A stretch of 64,000 nucleotides of DNA from Liopterus haemorrhoidalis (Eukaryota; Arthropoda; Insecta; Coleoptera; Dytiscidae): contig OZ020622.1 of the NCBI GenBank assembly GCA_963971575.1, positions 6,114,279-6,178,278 on the forward strand, in the 5' to 3' direction. Numbering within the stretch: the first letter of the stretch is position 1; each line of letters starts with the position of its first letter. Made by a program: the position numbers and the translations under genes. Below the pieces are notes generated by a model, which worked only from the letters and a program-made list of their open reading frames with translations, was not told the origin of the DNA and ran no database searches. Positions 11,110 to 23,048 of this stretch are shown in pieces.

Positions 11110-14100
11110 TTCATCCAGAAGCAGGTGTAAAATGCTAGGTGTTTTGAGACATAGTGAATTTTATTTTTTTAATATCTCGGAATCTATAAGGGTTGTAGGG
11201 CACCCATGGCAGTAGTACATACCTTATAGTTTGAAATAGGTACCTGCCAAAAATCAACCCTCTAACTCTTAAGGGTAGCGAGATATGAAAAACACCTAAT
11301 ATCTCTCCACCCTTAAGTGATAGAGGGTTGAAACTTTGATAGATTATAGAATGGAACCTAGCGAAGGGTCCCTCCAAATCTGGAAGCCCTAGCCCTTATA
11401 GTTCACGAGATAATCCCTAAAAACCATTAAATACCTCTTCAAAATGCTGGTCTCCTAATAACAAGTTTTTTGACTCTAGCGCCTCAGGGCTTCAGAATTT
11501 GGGGTTTTTAACGTGTTTTTTATCGGCCTTCCATCCCCCTCAAATCCAAGACGCCGCATATTTTGCGGTGTGTAACCCCCCCCCCACTCACATTTATGAT
11601 TCGTTTTTTTTTTTACGTGAAACCGTGTTTCTTAGTTTTACGTGAAACCGTGTTTTTAGACGTGAAACGTTCCCCGATACATGGGGATAGTGCAATGGCA
11701 TATAGGGCCAATAGAGCACATCCTTAATTTCATCCCTTAATTTCATCCCTCAATTTCAACCCCCTAAATAAATTTTAAGTTAAAAAAAAATTGTTATTCG
11801 ACGGTTTAAGGGTGTAAAATGCTGGGTGTTTTGAGACATAGTGAATTTTATTTTTTATAATATCTCGGAATCTATAAGGGTTGTAGGGCACCCATGGCAG
11901 TAGTAGGTACTTTATACTTTGATATAGGTACCTACCAAAAATCAACCCTCTAACTCTTAAGGGTAGCGAGATATGAAAAACACCTAATATCTCTCCACCC
12001 TTACGTGATAGAGGGTTGAAACTTTGATAGATTATAGAATGGAACCAAGCGAAGGGTCCCTCCAAATTTGGAAGCCCTAGCCCTTATAGTTCGCGAGATA
12101 ATCCCTAAAAACCATTAAATACCTCTTCAAAATGCTGGTCTCCTAATACCAAGCCAGATTTTTTTCAAAATTACAGCAAAAACAACGTTTTGATGGGAAC
12201 TGCTCGGGCCGTTTGCCGAACCAGGCTACTCCTGACACATGGGGATAGTGCAATGGCATATAGGGCCAATAGAGCACATCCTTAATTTCATCCCTTAATT
12301 TCCCCCCTCAATTTCAACCCCCTAAAAAAAATGTAAGATAAAAAAAAATGGTTATTCGACGGTTTAAGGGTGTAAAATGCTGGGTCTTTTGAAACATAGT
12401 GAATTTTATTTTTTATAATATCTCGAAATCTATAAGGGTTGTAGGGCACCCATGGCAGTAGTAGGTACCTTATACTTTGATATAGGTACCTGCCAAAAAG
12501 CAACCCCCTAGCCCTTAAGGGTAGTAAGTTATTAAGTGTTTTTTTATATCTCACAACCCTTAAGAGTTAGGTGGTTGATTTTTGGTACGTACATACTACA
12601 GAACCTTAGGACCCTACAGCCCAAATGGGAGCCCTACAACTCCTCTAGTTGTCGAGATATTAATAAAATAAAATTAAAATTTTGGTCTAATATGTGATGT
12701 CACTGAAAATTAAATATCTCAGAAACCGTAAGGGTTGTAGGGAACCCTTGAAGGGTAGAGGGTCTCTAGGTCATGAACTGCCTATCTACTGAATACCAAC
12801 CACCTAACTCTTAAGGGTTGTGAGATATAAAAAACACTTAATAACTTCCTACCCTTAAGGGAAACATTTTAGTTTTTTGACTCTAGCGCCTCAGGGCTTC
12901 AGAATTTGGGGTTTTTAACGTGTTTTTTATCCCCGTTCCATCCTCTGTCAAATCCAGGACTCCGCATATTTTGCGGTGTGTAACCCCCCCCCCCACTCAC
13001 ATTTATGATTCGTTTTTTTTTACGTGAAACCGTGTTTCTTAGTTTTACGTGAAAACATGTTTTTAGATATCAGACGTTCCCCGATAGATGGGGATAGTGC
13101 AATGGCATATAGGGCCACTAGAGCACATCATCAATGCCATCCCTTAGTTTCATCCCTTAATTTCAACCCCCTGAATTTTTTTTAAGATAAATAAAAATTG
13201 TTAATCGACGGTTTAAGGGCGTAAAATTCAGGGTGTTTTGAGACATAGTGAATTTTATTTTTTATAATATCTCGGAATCTATAAGGGTTGTAGGGCACCC
13301 ATGGCAGTAGTAGGTACCTTATACTTTGATATAGGTACCTGCCAAAAATTAACCCTCTAACTCTTAAGGGTAGCGAGATATGAAAAACACCTAATATCTC
13401 TCCACCCTTACGTGATAGAGGGTTGAAACTTTGATAGATTATAGAATGGAACCTAGCGAAGGGTCCCTCCAAATCTGGAAGCCCTAGCCCTTATAGTTCA
13501 CGAGATAATCCCTAAAAACCATTAAATACCTCTTCAAAATGCTGGTCTCCTAATAACAAGCCAGATTTTTTCAAAATTACAGCAAAAACAACGTTTTGAT
13601 GGGAACTGCTCGGGCCGTTTGCCGAACCAGGCTACTACTGACACATGGGGATAATATAATGGCATATAGGGCCAATAGAGCACATCCTTAATTTCATCCC
13701 TTAATTTCACCCCTCAATTTCAACCCCCTAAAAAAATTTTAAGATAAAAAAAAATTGTTATTCGACGGTTTAAGGGTGTAAAATGCTGGGTGTTTTGAGA
13801 CATAGTGAATTTTATTTTTTATAATATCTCGGAATCTATAAGGGTTGTAGGGCACCCATGGCAATAGTAGGTACCTTATACTTTGATATAGGTACCTGCC
13901 AAAAATCAACCCTCTAACTCTTAAGGGTAGCGAGATATGAAAAACACCTAATATCTCTCCACCCTTACGTGATAGAGGGTTGAAACTTTGATAGATTATA
14001 GAATGGAACCTAGCGAAGGATCCCTCCAAATCTGGAAGCCCTAGCCCTTATAGTTCGCAACACTTAATAACTTCCTACCCTTAAGGGAAACATTTTAGTT

Positions 14101-15215
14101 TTTTGACTCTAGCGCCTCAGGGCTTCAGAATTTGGGGTTTTTAACGTGTTTTTTATCCCCGTTCCATCCTCTGTCAAATCCAGGACTCCGCATATTTTGC
14201 GGTGTGTAACCCCCCCCCAAACCCCCACATTTATAATTCGTTTTTTTTTTACGTGAAACCGTGTTTCTTAGTTTTACGTGAAAACATGTTTTTAGACATG
14301 AGACGTTCCCCGATACATGGGGATAGTGCAATGGCATATAGGGCCACTAGAGCACATCATCAATGCCATCCCTTAGTTTCATCCCTTAATTTCAACCCCC
14401 TGAATTTTTTTAAGATAAATAAAAATTGTTAATCGACGGTTTAAGGGCGTAAAATTCAGGGTGTTTTGAGACATAGTGAATTTTATTTTTTATAATATCT
14501 CGGAATCTATAAGGGTTGTAGGGCACCCATGGCAGTAGTAGGTACCTTATACTTTGATATAGGTACCTGCCAAAAATCAACCCTCTAACTCTTAAGGGTA
14601 GCGAGATATGAAAAACACCTAATATCTCTCCACCCTTAAGTGATAGAGAGTTGAAACTTTGATAGATTATAGAATGGAACCTAGCGAAGGGTCCCTCCAA
14701 ATCTGGAAGCCCTAGCCCTTATAGTTCGCGAGATAATCTCTAAAAACCATTAAATACCTCTTCAAAATGCTGGTCTCCTAATAACAAGCCAGATTTTTTC
14801 AAAATTACAGCAAAAACAACGTTTTGATGGGAACTGCTCGGGCCGTTTGCCGAACCAGGCTACTCCTGACACATGAGGATAATATAATGGCATATAGGGC
14901 CAATAGAGCACATCCTTAATTTCATCCCTTAATTTCACCCCTCAATTTCAACACCCTAAAAAAATTTTAAGATAAAAAAAAATTGTTATTCGACGGTTTA
15001 AGGGTATAAAATGCTGGGTGTTTTGAGACATAGTGAATTTTATTTTTTATAATATCTCGTAATCTATAAGGGTTGTAGGGCACCCATGGCAGTAGTAGGT
15101 ACCTTATACTTTGAAATAGGTACCTTCAAAAAATCAACCCTCTAATTCTTAAGAGTAGCGAGATATGAAAAAAACCTTAAATTTCATCCCTTAATTTCAA
15201 CCCCTTAAAAAAATT
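11110..15215. repeat. R2 tandem array with alternating spacers
   Basis: At least seven monomers share a core of about 0.4 kb (for example 11110-11440, 11800-12150, 13190-13560, 13750-14060, 14420-14790). Two spacer types alternate: one with ctcgggccgtttgccgaacc, one with GC-rich tgactctagcgcctcagggc and a poly-C run. The marker catggggata occurs near 11677, 12238, 13088, 13646 and 14317, so monomer spacing is mostly about 560 bp and the pair period is about 1.2-1.4 kb. Antisense open frames of 80-96 codons in the cores are repeat by-products. Each core holds an inverted repeat (CCCTCTAACTCTTAAGGGT against ACCCTTAAGTGATAGAGGG). Confidence 0.88.
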
Positions 15216-15789
15216 GTATCCTACTTATCCTACTTACCATATCTATTTAAAGAATTTTTTTCTGAAAAAAAATATAAGGATTTTTTAAATAAAATATAAT
15301 TTTTCGAAACATTATTTTTTTTTTTTTAAATAATACAATAAAAAACATATATAAACAATTTGGGACAGCTCGAAACAGCTCTTCGTAGGGAGATTTAGGG
15401 TTGTATGGCGGGATATGCGCTGAAATGTTCTAGTAGAGGTGGTTGAAAGCTCAATGCAGTAATGAGATGTAGATGGGTAACTTCTGGGGATAGAAGAACT
15501 GGTTTAAAAAAGGTTTATTCATCATCTAATGATCTTAATCTGTTCTGTACAAAAGATGTTGGCGTCCACACTGGGAAGACGATCCATTCTTCGTACTACC
15601 AACTGAAAAAAAAAACAAAAATATATTATTTTTTTGTAAATTTTCGTGTTTAGGTTTTCTATTTCAAGTTTCTATTTCGATTTCTATTTTAAGTTTATCT
15701 ATTTAAATCCGCCTCTATTACTAATAACATCCCTCTTATCCTTTTTCAGCCCTCCCCCAAAAACATTTTTAAAAAAAGATTAAGACTAA
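15216..15789. other. Sequence between the tandem array and the large inverted repeat
   Basis: AT-rich with T and A runs. No feature can be supported. Confidence 0.4.
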
Positions 15790-17830
15790 AACAAGCCTAT
15801 TTTACCCTGATTTACTTTTGTCAAAAACTGGAGCAACTTTATTTAATTTCCAACATCTTTCTGAATTCATATACAACATCATACCGAATTCCAATGAAAT
15901 CTGTTCATAAATAAGCGAGTTAAAGACATTTCTTAAATTTGAAGGCCTCCAGAGGCCTCTGTACTTTATCTATCTAACTTTCCTGCACCTACGTTTAAAG
16001 ATTACCTAATTCTACACAGGTGCAAAATCTCAACGATATCGGTCCATAAATAAGCAAGTAATAGCCGTGTTCTACTTTCGGCCGAAACTGGAGAATTTTT
16101 TTTAACTTTTTAGCATCCCTCTACATCACAGATGTAATTTTGTGACCTTATAAGAAATTTAAATAAAATCTGCTCGTAAAATAAGCAAGTTATGGATAAT
16201 TTTTAAATTTGCGGGCCTCCGGAGGCCCCCGAGCTTCAAATATTTAACTTTCGTGCACCTACGTTTAAAGATTACCTAATTCTACATCCCGGTGCAAAAT
16301 TTGAACGATATCGGTTCATAAATAAGCGAGTAATAGCCGTGCTCTACTTTTGGCCGAAACTGGAGCAGAATTTTTTATCAAAGTCCGAATTTGGCACTTT
16401 TAAGGGTACAGGTAGAAGCATCTTTAAGTCCTGATTCCAGAAGTGTGATGTTTTTGAAAATCGGTTCATAAATAAGGAAGTTATAGCTATTTGAACTAGT
16501 TTTCACTTAATCTACTCTAGTTTCAGTCTTAATCCGCCAACTAGACCGCGGATTAAGTGAAAACTAGTTCAAATGCCTATAATTCCCTTATTTATGAACC
16601 GATTTTCAAAAAAATCACACTTCTGGAATCACGATATCAAGGTGCTTCTGCCTGTATCCTTAAAAGTGCCAAATTCCGACTTTGACAAAAAATTCTGCTC
16701 CAGTTTCGGTCGAAAGTAGAGCACGGCTATTACTCGCTTATTTATGAACCGATATCGTTGAAATTTTGCACCGGGATGTAGAATTAGGTAATCTTTAAAC
16801 GTAGGTGCACGAAAGTTAAATATTTGAAGCTCGGGGGCCTCCGGAGGCCCGCAAATTTAAAAATTATCCATAACTTGCTTATTTTACGAGCAGATTTTAT
16901 TAAAATTTCTTATAAGGTCACAAAATTACATCTGTGATGTAGAAGGATGCTAAAAAGTTTAAAAAATTTACTCCAGTTTCGGCCGAAAGTAGAGCACGGC
17001 TATTACTCGCTTATTTATGGGCCGATATTATTGAGATTTTGCACCGGGATGTAAAATTAGGTAATCTTTAAATGTAGGTGCATAAAATTGGGATATGTGG
17101 TGCACACGGGCCTCAAGAGGCCCTCAAAGTTGAAAAATGTGTATAACTTCCGTACATATTGACTGATTTGGATGAGATTTACTATTCGGGGTAAAAGTAA
17201 AGTCTAAAGTGGGAAACAGAATGCACCGAGTTCTACGACGCGTTAACGCCGTACGTACGGCACCATCTGTCAGAAGAAAGTTAAAACCAAGCTGTCGTAC
17301 GCAAGTGCACAGAATGGACAACGTTCTACGCCGTTGATACTGAATGTTCGTCAACTTCCAACTTTTGACGCTGTTGAACGTTGACGCAGAACACCTAACC
17401 TCAGTTTTTACTGAATAATAAAGTGTTTGTATGTATAAATAACTTGCATACAACATAAATAACATCATTTACAAGTCTTCATCATCCATTATACTTTTAA
17501 TAAAAGAAAGCGCACGTATAAATACATATATAGGTTGTCAAGTGACACTTGACGGCGTTAAAAATTATTGCATTGTGTTCAGGCGAAATTTCTCAACGGC
17601 GCTACGCAACGCTGTCGCAAATGACGCCGCGCTGACGCTGTAGCGCGCTGTGCATTCTGTTCCAGGCTTTAGTGATAAATGTTAAAATTTGGCAAAACGG
17701 TGTACCAGTTTTTGCTGAAATTGGAGCACGGCTGTAACTTGCCTATTTATGGACCGATATCGCCGGGATTTGGAACAGTAATGTGTAATTAAGTAATTTT
17801 TAAGGTTAGCTGTAGGAATATTGAATATGA
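15790..17830. repeat. Large foldback inverted repeat, about 2 kb
   Basis: The two arms meet near 16530 around a spacer of about 40-50 bp. Matching pairs include ACTAGTTTTCACTTAATC (16496) with GATTAAGTGAAAACTAGT (16551), and gggcctccggaggccccc (16212) with its partner near 16835. Each arm is built of two or three diverged 250-bp subunits (ataagcgagtaatagccgtg recurs). The right arm is interrupted by the MITE at about 17206-17675 and resumes near 17680. Confidence 0.8.
17206..17675. mobile_element. GC-rich MITE inserted in the right arm of the foldback
   Basis: Inverted ends CTAAAGTGGGAAACAGAATG and CATTCTGTTCCAGGCTTTAG. The interior is much richer in CG than its surroundings (gacgcgttaacgcc, gacgccgcgctgacgctg). 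The foldback arm reads on across the insertion. Superfamily unknown. Confidence 0.6.
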
Positions 17831-18263
17831 ACAGATCAAGGGCCTATGTGTGTGTGTCTGTGTGTATACACGATAATTCAAAAACGGTTTAACTTAAAGA
17901 GTTCGTTCTGGTACTAAAAAATTCTCCTAATAATTGGGAAGAACCCTATTGTTTTTTATTAAAATCCGAAACCGGAAACGGAAGTTATTAAACTTTAAAA
18001 AAAATCGTAACTAGTAAACCAAGCCTTGGACAAAAATTTGTATAGGACATAATTTGATGTATTTTTGAAGATTTACCTAAATCTTCTTTTAAATTAAAAA
18101 AAAAATTATCTATTTTTTTTTTTATTATAATTTTTTTTATGGGAGGGCTAGTCTAGCGGAGGTCTCCCTACGCCACTGGTTTAATAACAACATGACATAA
18201 AAGGTGCAAAATATTCAAATCAAAATTTCCTCTTAGTTTGTCCTTACAAAAGTGAACAGCATA
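17831..18263. other. Intergenic sequence between repeats
   Basis: Near 18146-18180 (gctagtctagcggaggtctccctacgccactgg) is a repeat-end-like motif; otherwise nothing is seen. Confidence 0.4.
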
Positions 18264-18442
18264 AAGTCTGTTCCTTTGATTTAGGCGAAAAGGTTTTCAA
18301 TTCTAGTTACTTTTACCGATTGATTGAAGCTTTTGATCATTTTATTTAGGAAAAGCCAACTTCAATATATAAAAAATAGCTAATGACAACTTACAAAAAT
18401 GAAAATTCCGGTTGGTTCCGCCTAATCGTTTGGAATAGACTG
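18264..18442. mobile_element. M1 MITE, 179-bp copy
   Basis: Ends AAGTCTGTTCCTTTGATTTA and CCTAATCGTTTGGAATAGAC are inverted M1 termini. TA stands on both sides (18262-18263, 18443-18444). Confidence 0.7.
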
Positions 18443-18496
18443 TACACAATTTTATTTTATTCAGACCATAAACCAGAACCATTAACTCAGCAGGTA

Positions 18497-18902
18497 CAAT
18501 CTGTTCCAAACGGTTAAGCGGAACTAAATGGGAATTTAGTTCTTTTAGGTTGTCACGAGAAGGGACTTTGCTTGGGTTATTTCATTTTTCACGTTGGGAT
18601 GTCAAAATTTAAAATTCCAACAACGAAACCATGGAAACGAATGACATATGTCAAAATTAATTTTTTTTTAAAGATATTTTAATGACAAAAAATAAATAAA
18701 TGGGAAATTTTTATTAAGAATGATACAAAAAATCAAAATATAAAGAAAATGACATTTTAAAATGATATTAACCTTAACTAAAAAATGTTTATTGTAAGTA
18801 TGATTTACAAAGCTTAAACAAAACGGCCGAAAGGCACGATTTAAACGATGAAAGTAACTAGATTGCAAAATCTAGTTCCGCTTAACCGTTGGGAACAGAC
18901 TG
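18497..18902. mobile_element. M1 MITE, first of a head-to-tail pair
   Basis: Starts CAATCTGTTCCAAACGGTTA after TA (18495-18496); ends TTAACCGTTGGGAACAGACT before TA (18903-18904). The body matches 18905-19312 closely in the same orientation. Confidence 0.82.
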
Positions 18903-18904
18903 TA

Positions 18905-19312
18905 CACTTTGTTCCAAACGGTTAGGAGGAACTAAATGGGAATTTTGTTTTTTTAGGTTGTCACGAGAAGGGACCTGGCTTGGGTTATTTCATTTTTCAC
19001 GTTGGAATTTCAAAATTTAAAATTCCAACAATGAAACCATGGAAACTAATGACATATTTCAAAATTAAATTATTTTTTTTACATATTTTAATGTGAAAAA
19101 AATAAATAAATGGGAAATTTGTATTAAGAATGACACAAAAAATCAAAATATAAAGAAAATGACATTTTAAAATGATATTAATCTTAATAAAAAAATGTTT
19201 ATTGTAAGTATGATTTACAAAGCTTAAACAAAACGGCCGAAAAGCACGATTTAAACGATGAAAGTAACTAGATTGCAAAATCTAGTTCCGCTTAACCGTT
19301 TGGAACAGACTT
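18905..19312. mobile_element. M1 MITE, second of the pair
   Basis: Starts CACTTTGTTCCAAACGGTTA directly after the TA that also closes the first copy; ends TTAACCGTTTGGAACAGACT before TA at 19313-19314. A related locus at 62700-62760 has the flanks joined without the insert. Confidence 0.82.
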
Positions 19313-19917
19313 TATAATGGTTATACTGTCAGTCATTATTGGAATCAATAAGTGAAAGTGGCCAATTCCTTTTGGACATACTATAATAATAATAAACTAT
19401 TCGTTTCAAAATGATTTTTGAAACAAAATAATATCACTTTGGGCCGTTAGCCTAGGACCCAAAGTAGTCCTGCTTTTAACCGCAGAAACCCAGCAATTTT
19501 GTCAATTTTTTTGGTATAATTTTGACTTCGTAGCTGGTGTTTAAGTTGTGAATCACGTACTACTATGATGTCCTCTATTTCACTTAACTCATCATCATTT
19601 TGTTGCAATGGTGCAAAGTAAACGACTCAAATCAGAGGAAGTAGTAATTAAATAATGTGGTAGGAGTACAATTTTCTGTTCTTAGAGTCGATTTGCGATT
19701 CTCTATTCGCGACGTCAACTTGCGGTCTGTGGTTTCTGTCATTTTATTATTAAAACCCAGTGTTTTTCTTAACTTAGTGTAAAATGGAGCTGTGAACTAA
19801 ACAGTAAGTAATTTTTACAGTTAACCAATCTAGTTTTATAGTTCTCTTTAATTTTATTTGCAATTACATGAAGGTTAATAATACCAATAATTACTTTGAC
19901 GTTTATACTAAACAGTA

Positions 19918-20151
19918 AGCCATGTTCTTTCCATATTCAGGTAAACCTCTAAATAACTATCTGACAGATAAGGTCTATCTGTCGGATATAACTATCTGGA
20001 ACTTCATCTGCTGAATAACTGTCAATACCAATCAGGGAATTCAATACGTCAGTCTCATTATCCGTTAGTTAACCATCCGATAGATAAATTTGTATTGAAA
20101 GACGGGATGACAGTTACCTAGAGGTTTACCTGAAGGTGGCAAGACTAGGCC
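19918..20151. mobile_element. Harbinger-like palindromic MITE, diverged copy
   Basis: It shares TAACTATCTGACAGATAAGG, AACTTCATCTGCTGAATAA and TTCAATACGTCAGTCTCATT with the copy at 46378-46637. Its ends are more decayed (right end aagactaggcc). Confidence 0.65.
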
Positions 20152-21634
20152 TAAATGAACAACAAATTATCTAGTATGTAAATTATCAAGTATCAATAAC
20201 ATAACTTGCACAAACGTGTATTAAGAACGTGGTTGCGAACAGCAATGAAAACCAATCAAATCATCTGACAAGTTTCGAAGAAGATTTATTCTTCATCGGA
20301 GCTACAATAGTGGATACACTAATATAGTAGTGTAACAATAATAAATTATATTAAAAAATCAGCTGTAGCCACCACAGGACCGACCGCCATCGTAAAATAC
20401 TTATATAAATTACATTCTAGCAGCAGAGTAGAAATAACTTGGCCTAATATTTTCTAACAGAGATTGGTATGAAAAAATTGAGACTTTTCAGAGAGAAATT
20501 TCGAAAAACGTCTCAAATAAAAGTTATTAGTTATTGCTTTTATAGCAATTTTTGTTCAATAATTTTTTTCGAAATATTTTTCTGTTGTGAATTATTCACA
20601 AAAATCGACACGAGTAAACTCGGAGTAAAAGACGGACAGACAGACCGACTGACATCATGATAAAAATAGTCAAAACGTTATGTAGGGACCTCAATTCGTG
20701 GAGATCCATCGAAATCTCGAAATGTCAAAATCGGTGTGATCACAATACCTCTCTTATATATGTTCACGGTCGGTAAAGATATATGCGTACATGATAAGAA
20801 CATTAAAAATCATAGATAGATGTAAGAGAGTGCATATTAGAAAAGTATATATAGTCAAAATTAATAAAAAATACATAAATAGATTCGCAAGAGTTTTTAA
20901 TTTATATTAACCTTTCTTACTCTGTGAATTTAATGATTTTTTTGTGCTTGTTGTGTTGAAACCAATTCAGACTCGTACCAAATTGGAAATAACAGGTAAT
21001 CAAAGTTATTTTGCATACAATAAAATTACATTTGTTCAGCTAAATAAGCAATCTTGTATAATTTTCTTATTTGAATTGCTTGCATGGTACTTAGTCCCGG
21101 ATTTCAATAGAATTACTTGGGAATTTTAATAAATTCTCGGGAAAGGGTAAATATAGAAACTTCCGGTTAGAATTTTTGAATTTTTCATAGCTGAATTAGT
21201 ATAGAAAAAAAATAATAATTCGTTTGGTTAAGTTCTTTTTGATTAAAACATTTTTGAAATAATTATGTGCTTTTGAATAAAAATTTGATGTATTTTATCT
21301 AAAAAGTAAAAACAATTAATTATTTCTCTCAAACGGTTAGAAATGGAGAACTTCGGTTTGAATTTTTGGATTTTTCATGCCTTATTTAGAGAGAAAAAAT
21401 TGTAACTCTTCTGTTAAAGCCCTTTTTGATTATAAGAATTTATGAAATAACTAGCTGACATACTTCGTATTTGTTAAATACATTTTTTTTTTTTTGATAA
21501 TTGCTTATGTAAACTGAGATATTGCAAGTGTGTAGGAAGCGCTCCGAATCCCCCCCCCCTCAATAAATCTTATTAAAAGCTACATCGAACAGAAGAAAAT
21601 CGTTTCCTCATTCTAAACCACTTTTATTAGATAA
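20152..21634. other. Intergenic DNA with diverged repeat remnants
   Basis: 20230-20350 repeats, inverted, the sequence at 62790-62945 (agcaatgaaaacc, tcttcatcggagctacaata). 20625-20760 holds gacagacagac and gggacctcaattcgtggag, which look like a transposon remnant. No gene seen. Confidence 0.45.
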
Positions 21635-22482
21635 TCAGGTCGTCAAGGATGAAATTTGTAGTTAATAATATTGCCAACTTAAACAGCTTATTATTTGACA
21701 TTGGCTTAATATTTTTCCTGTTCTGTTTTTTTGGTTAGAAAGTTACACATCTCGCCTGTTTAAAGAAATCATTGTATACTCTAAAAAATATCAAAAACTC
21801 TTTTTAAAAATTAATTTTGTTGAAAATGGAACGGTCGGAAATTCGCACTATTATGAAGTATGAGTTCTTATGTGGAACTACGGCATCTCAGACCGCGCGA
21901 AACATTAATAGTGTATTTGGCTCTAGTGTTACTACGCAGCAGACAATATCAAATTGGTTCGCCAAATTTCGTACAGGTAACTTAAAAACCAAACCAAAAA
22001 AAAAGCCTGGCTCATCGATCACAGCAGAAATACACTGCAACCAACTGGACGAAATGATGCAAAAACTTAAAGAAAAACAGTCTAGATTGGTCAACAGATC
22101 GACTCCTATCTTATTGCATGATAACGCTAGACCACACACTGCACAAATGACTGTGGCAAAACTATAGGAATTGGAGTTGGAATTTCTTCATCATCCTCCA
22201 TACTCACCAGACCTAGTCCCCACTGACTACCACTTCTTCTGCAATTTGGACAAATTTTGAATAGGAAAACAGTTTAATTCCGACAATGCTGTAAAACAGG
22301 CCTTCCAGGAATTCATTGACTCTCGTCCGCCAGGGTTTTAAACTGAACAACCTGCCGCTTAAATGGCAAAAGTGTATAGACAATATGGGTGTATACTTTG
22401 ATGAATAAAATAATTCCTTATACTTCTAAGTTATCAATCAACTTTGCCTTTTTTTCTACAAATTTCATTCTTGACGACCTAA
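21635..22482 (+). mobile_element. Internally deleted mariner, copy 1
   Basis: Terminal repeats of about 27 bp: CAGGTCGTCAAGGATGAAAT at 21636 and its inverse ATTTCATTCTTGACGACCT ending 22480. The transposase frame from 21826 (MERSEIRTIMKYEFLCGTTA, helix-turn-helix with TISNWFAKFRTGNLKTK) jumps from about residue 65 straight to the DDE region (LLHDNARPHTAQ) and breaks at a stop at 22165, followed by HPPYSPDLVPTDYHF. About half of a normal mariner transposase (roughly 340 residues) is missing. Confidence 0.85.
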
Positions 22483-23048
22483 TATTAATACTAATGAAAT
22501 TTTGTGTTCGTGGACCACCAACAACTGACTCGCGGACCACAGTTTGAGAAACACTGGTGTAGATACATACAAACCAATCAGTCTTGTATACCTCAATAAA
22601 AAGGCTACCAATAGTTGGATTGATTTTATTATTACCCGCATTACGTATTAGGTTGTATAATCTTCTTTGACATATGCAACCACAGTGACACGCATGTATA
22701 ATTGGTTGCTGTATACGCACCATTATTAAACGGATTGAATAGAACATAAAATAAATTAAAGCAAGCTACAATTACACAAAATAAACTGAATTATTTGCGT
22801 ATTGCATGCGAAAGTGTTCCACAAAATTAAAAAACTATGCCAACTGCATATAATGATAGTAATAATATAAATTGTATGGGCCTTGCAATGCAATAAATTG
22901 CAGCAATTACCCACAAATATCAAGGTAATAAAAGAGGAAATTTGAAATGTAGTTGAAATTAAATTATGTTTATGAAAAACACCTCGCGAAATATCACTGT
23001 AGCAAATGGGTCTAGAATAAAACTAAAAATCTGTCTAGAATAGGCATA
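22483..23048. other. hAT-like end and unassigned sequence
   Basis: 22510-22556 read on the minus strand gives CCAGTGTTTCTCAAACTGTGG followed by TCCGCGAGTC, a typical hAT terminus. No partner end was identified. The rest shows no feature. Confidence 0.45.

Noticed and set aside
11135..14700. Series of nearly identical antisense open frames of 80-96 codons (MEGPFARFHSII...)
   Set aside because: They follow the tandem R2 units exactly, cross the inverted repeats, have no known domain, and some units break the frame. Repeat by-products.
11110..15215. CRISPR-like or phage-like array
   Set aside because: Units are hundreds of bases long with similar spacers, in a genome with introns. A satellite-type array.
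17124..17468. 114-codon minus-strand frame
   Set aside because: Spans the border of the foldback arm and the CG-rich MITE, so it cannot be an old gene; no domain.
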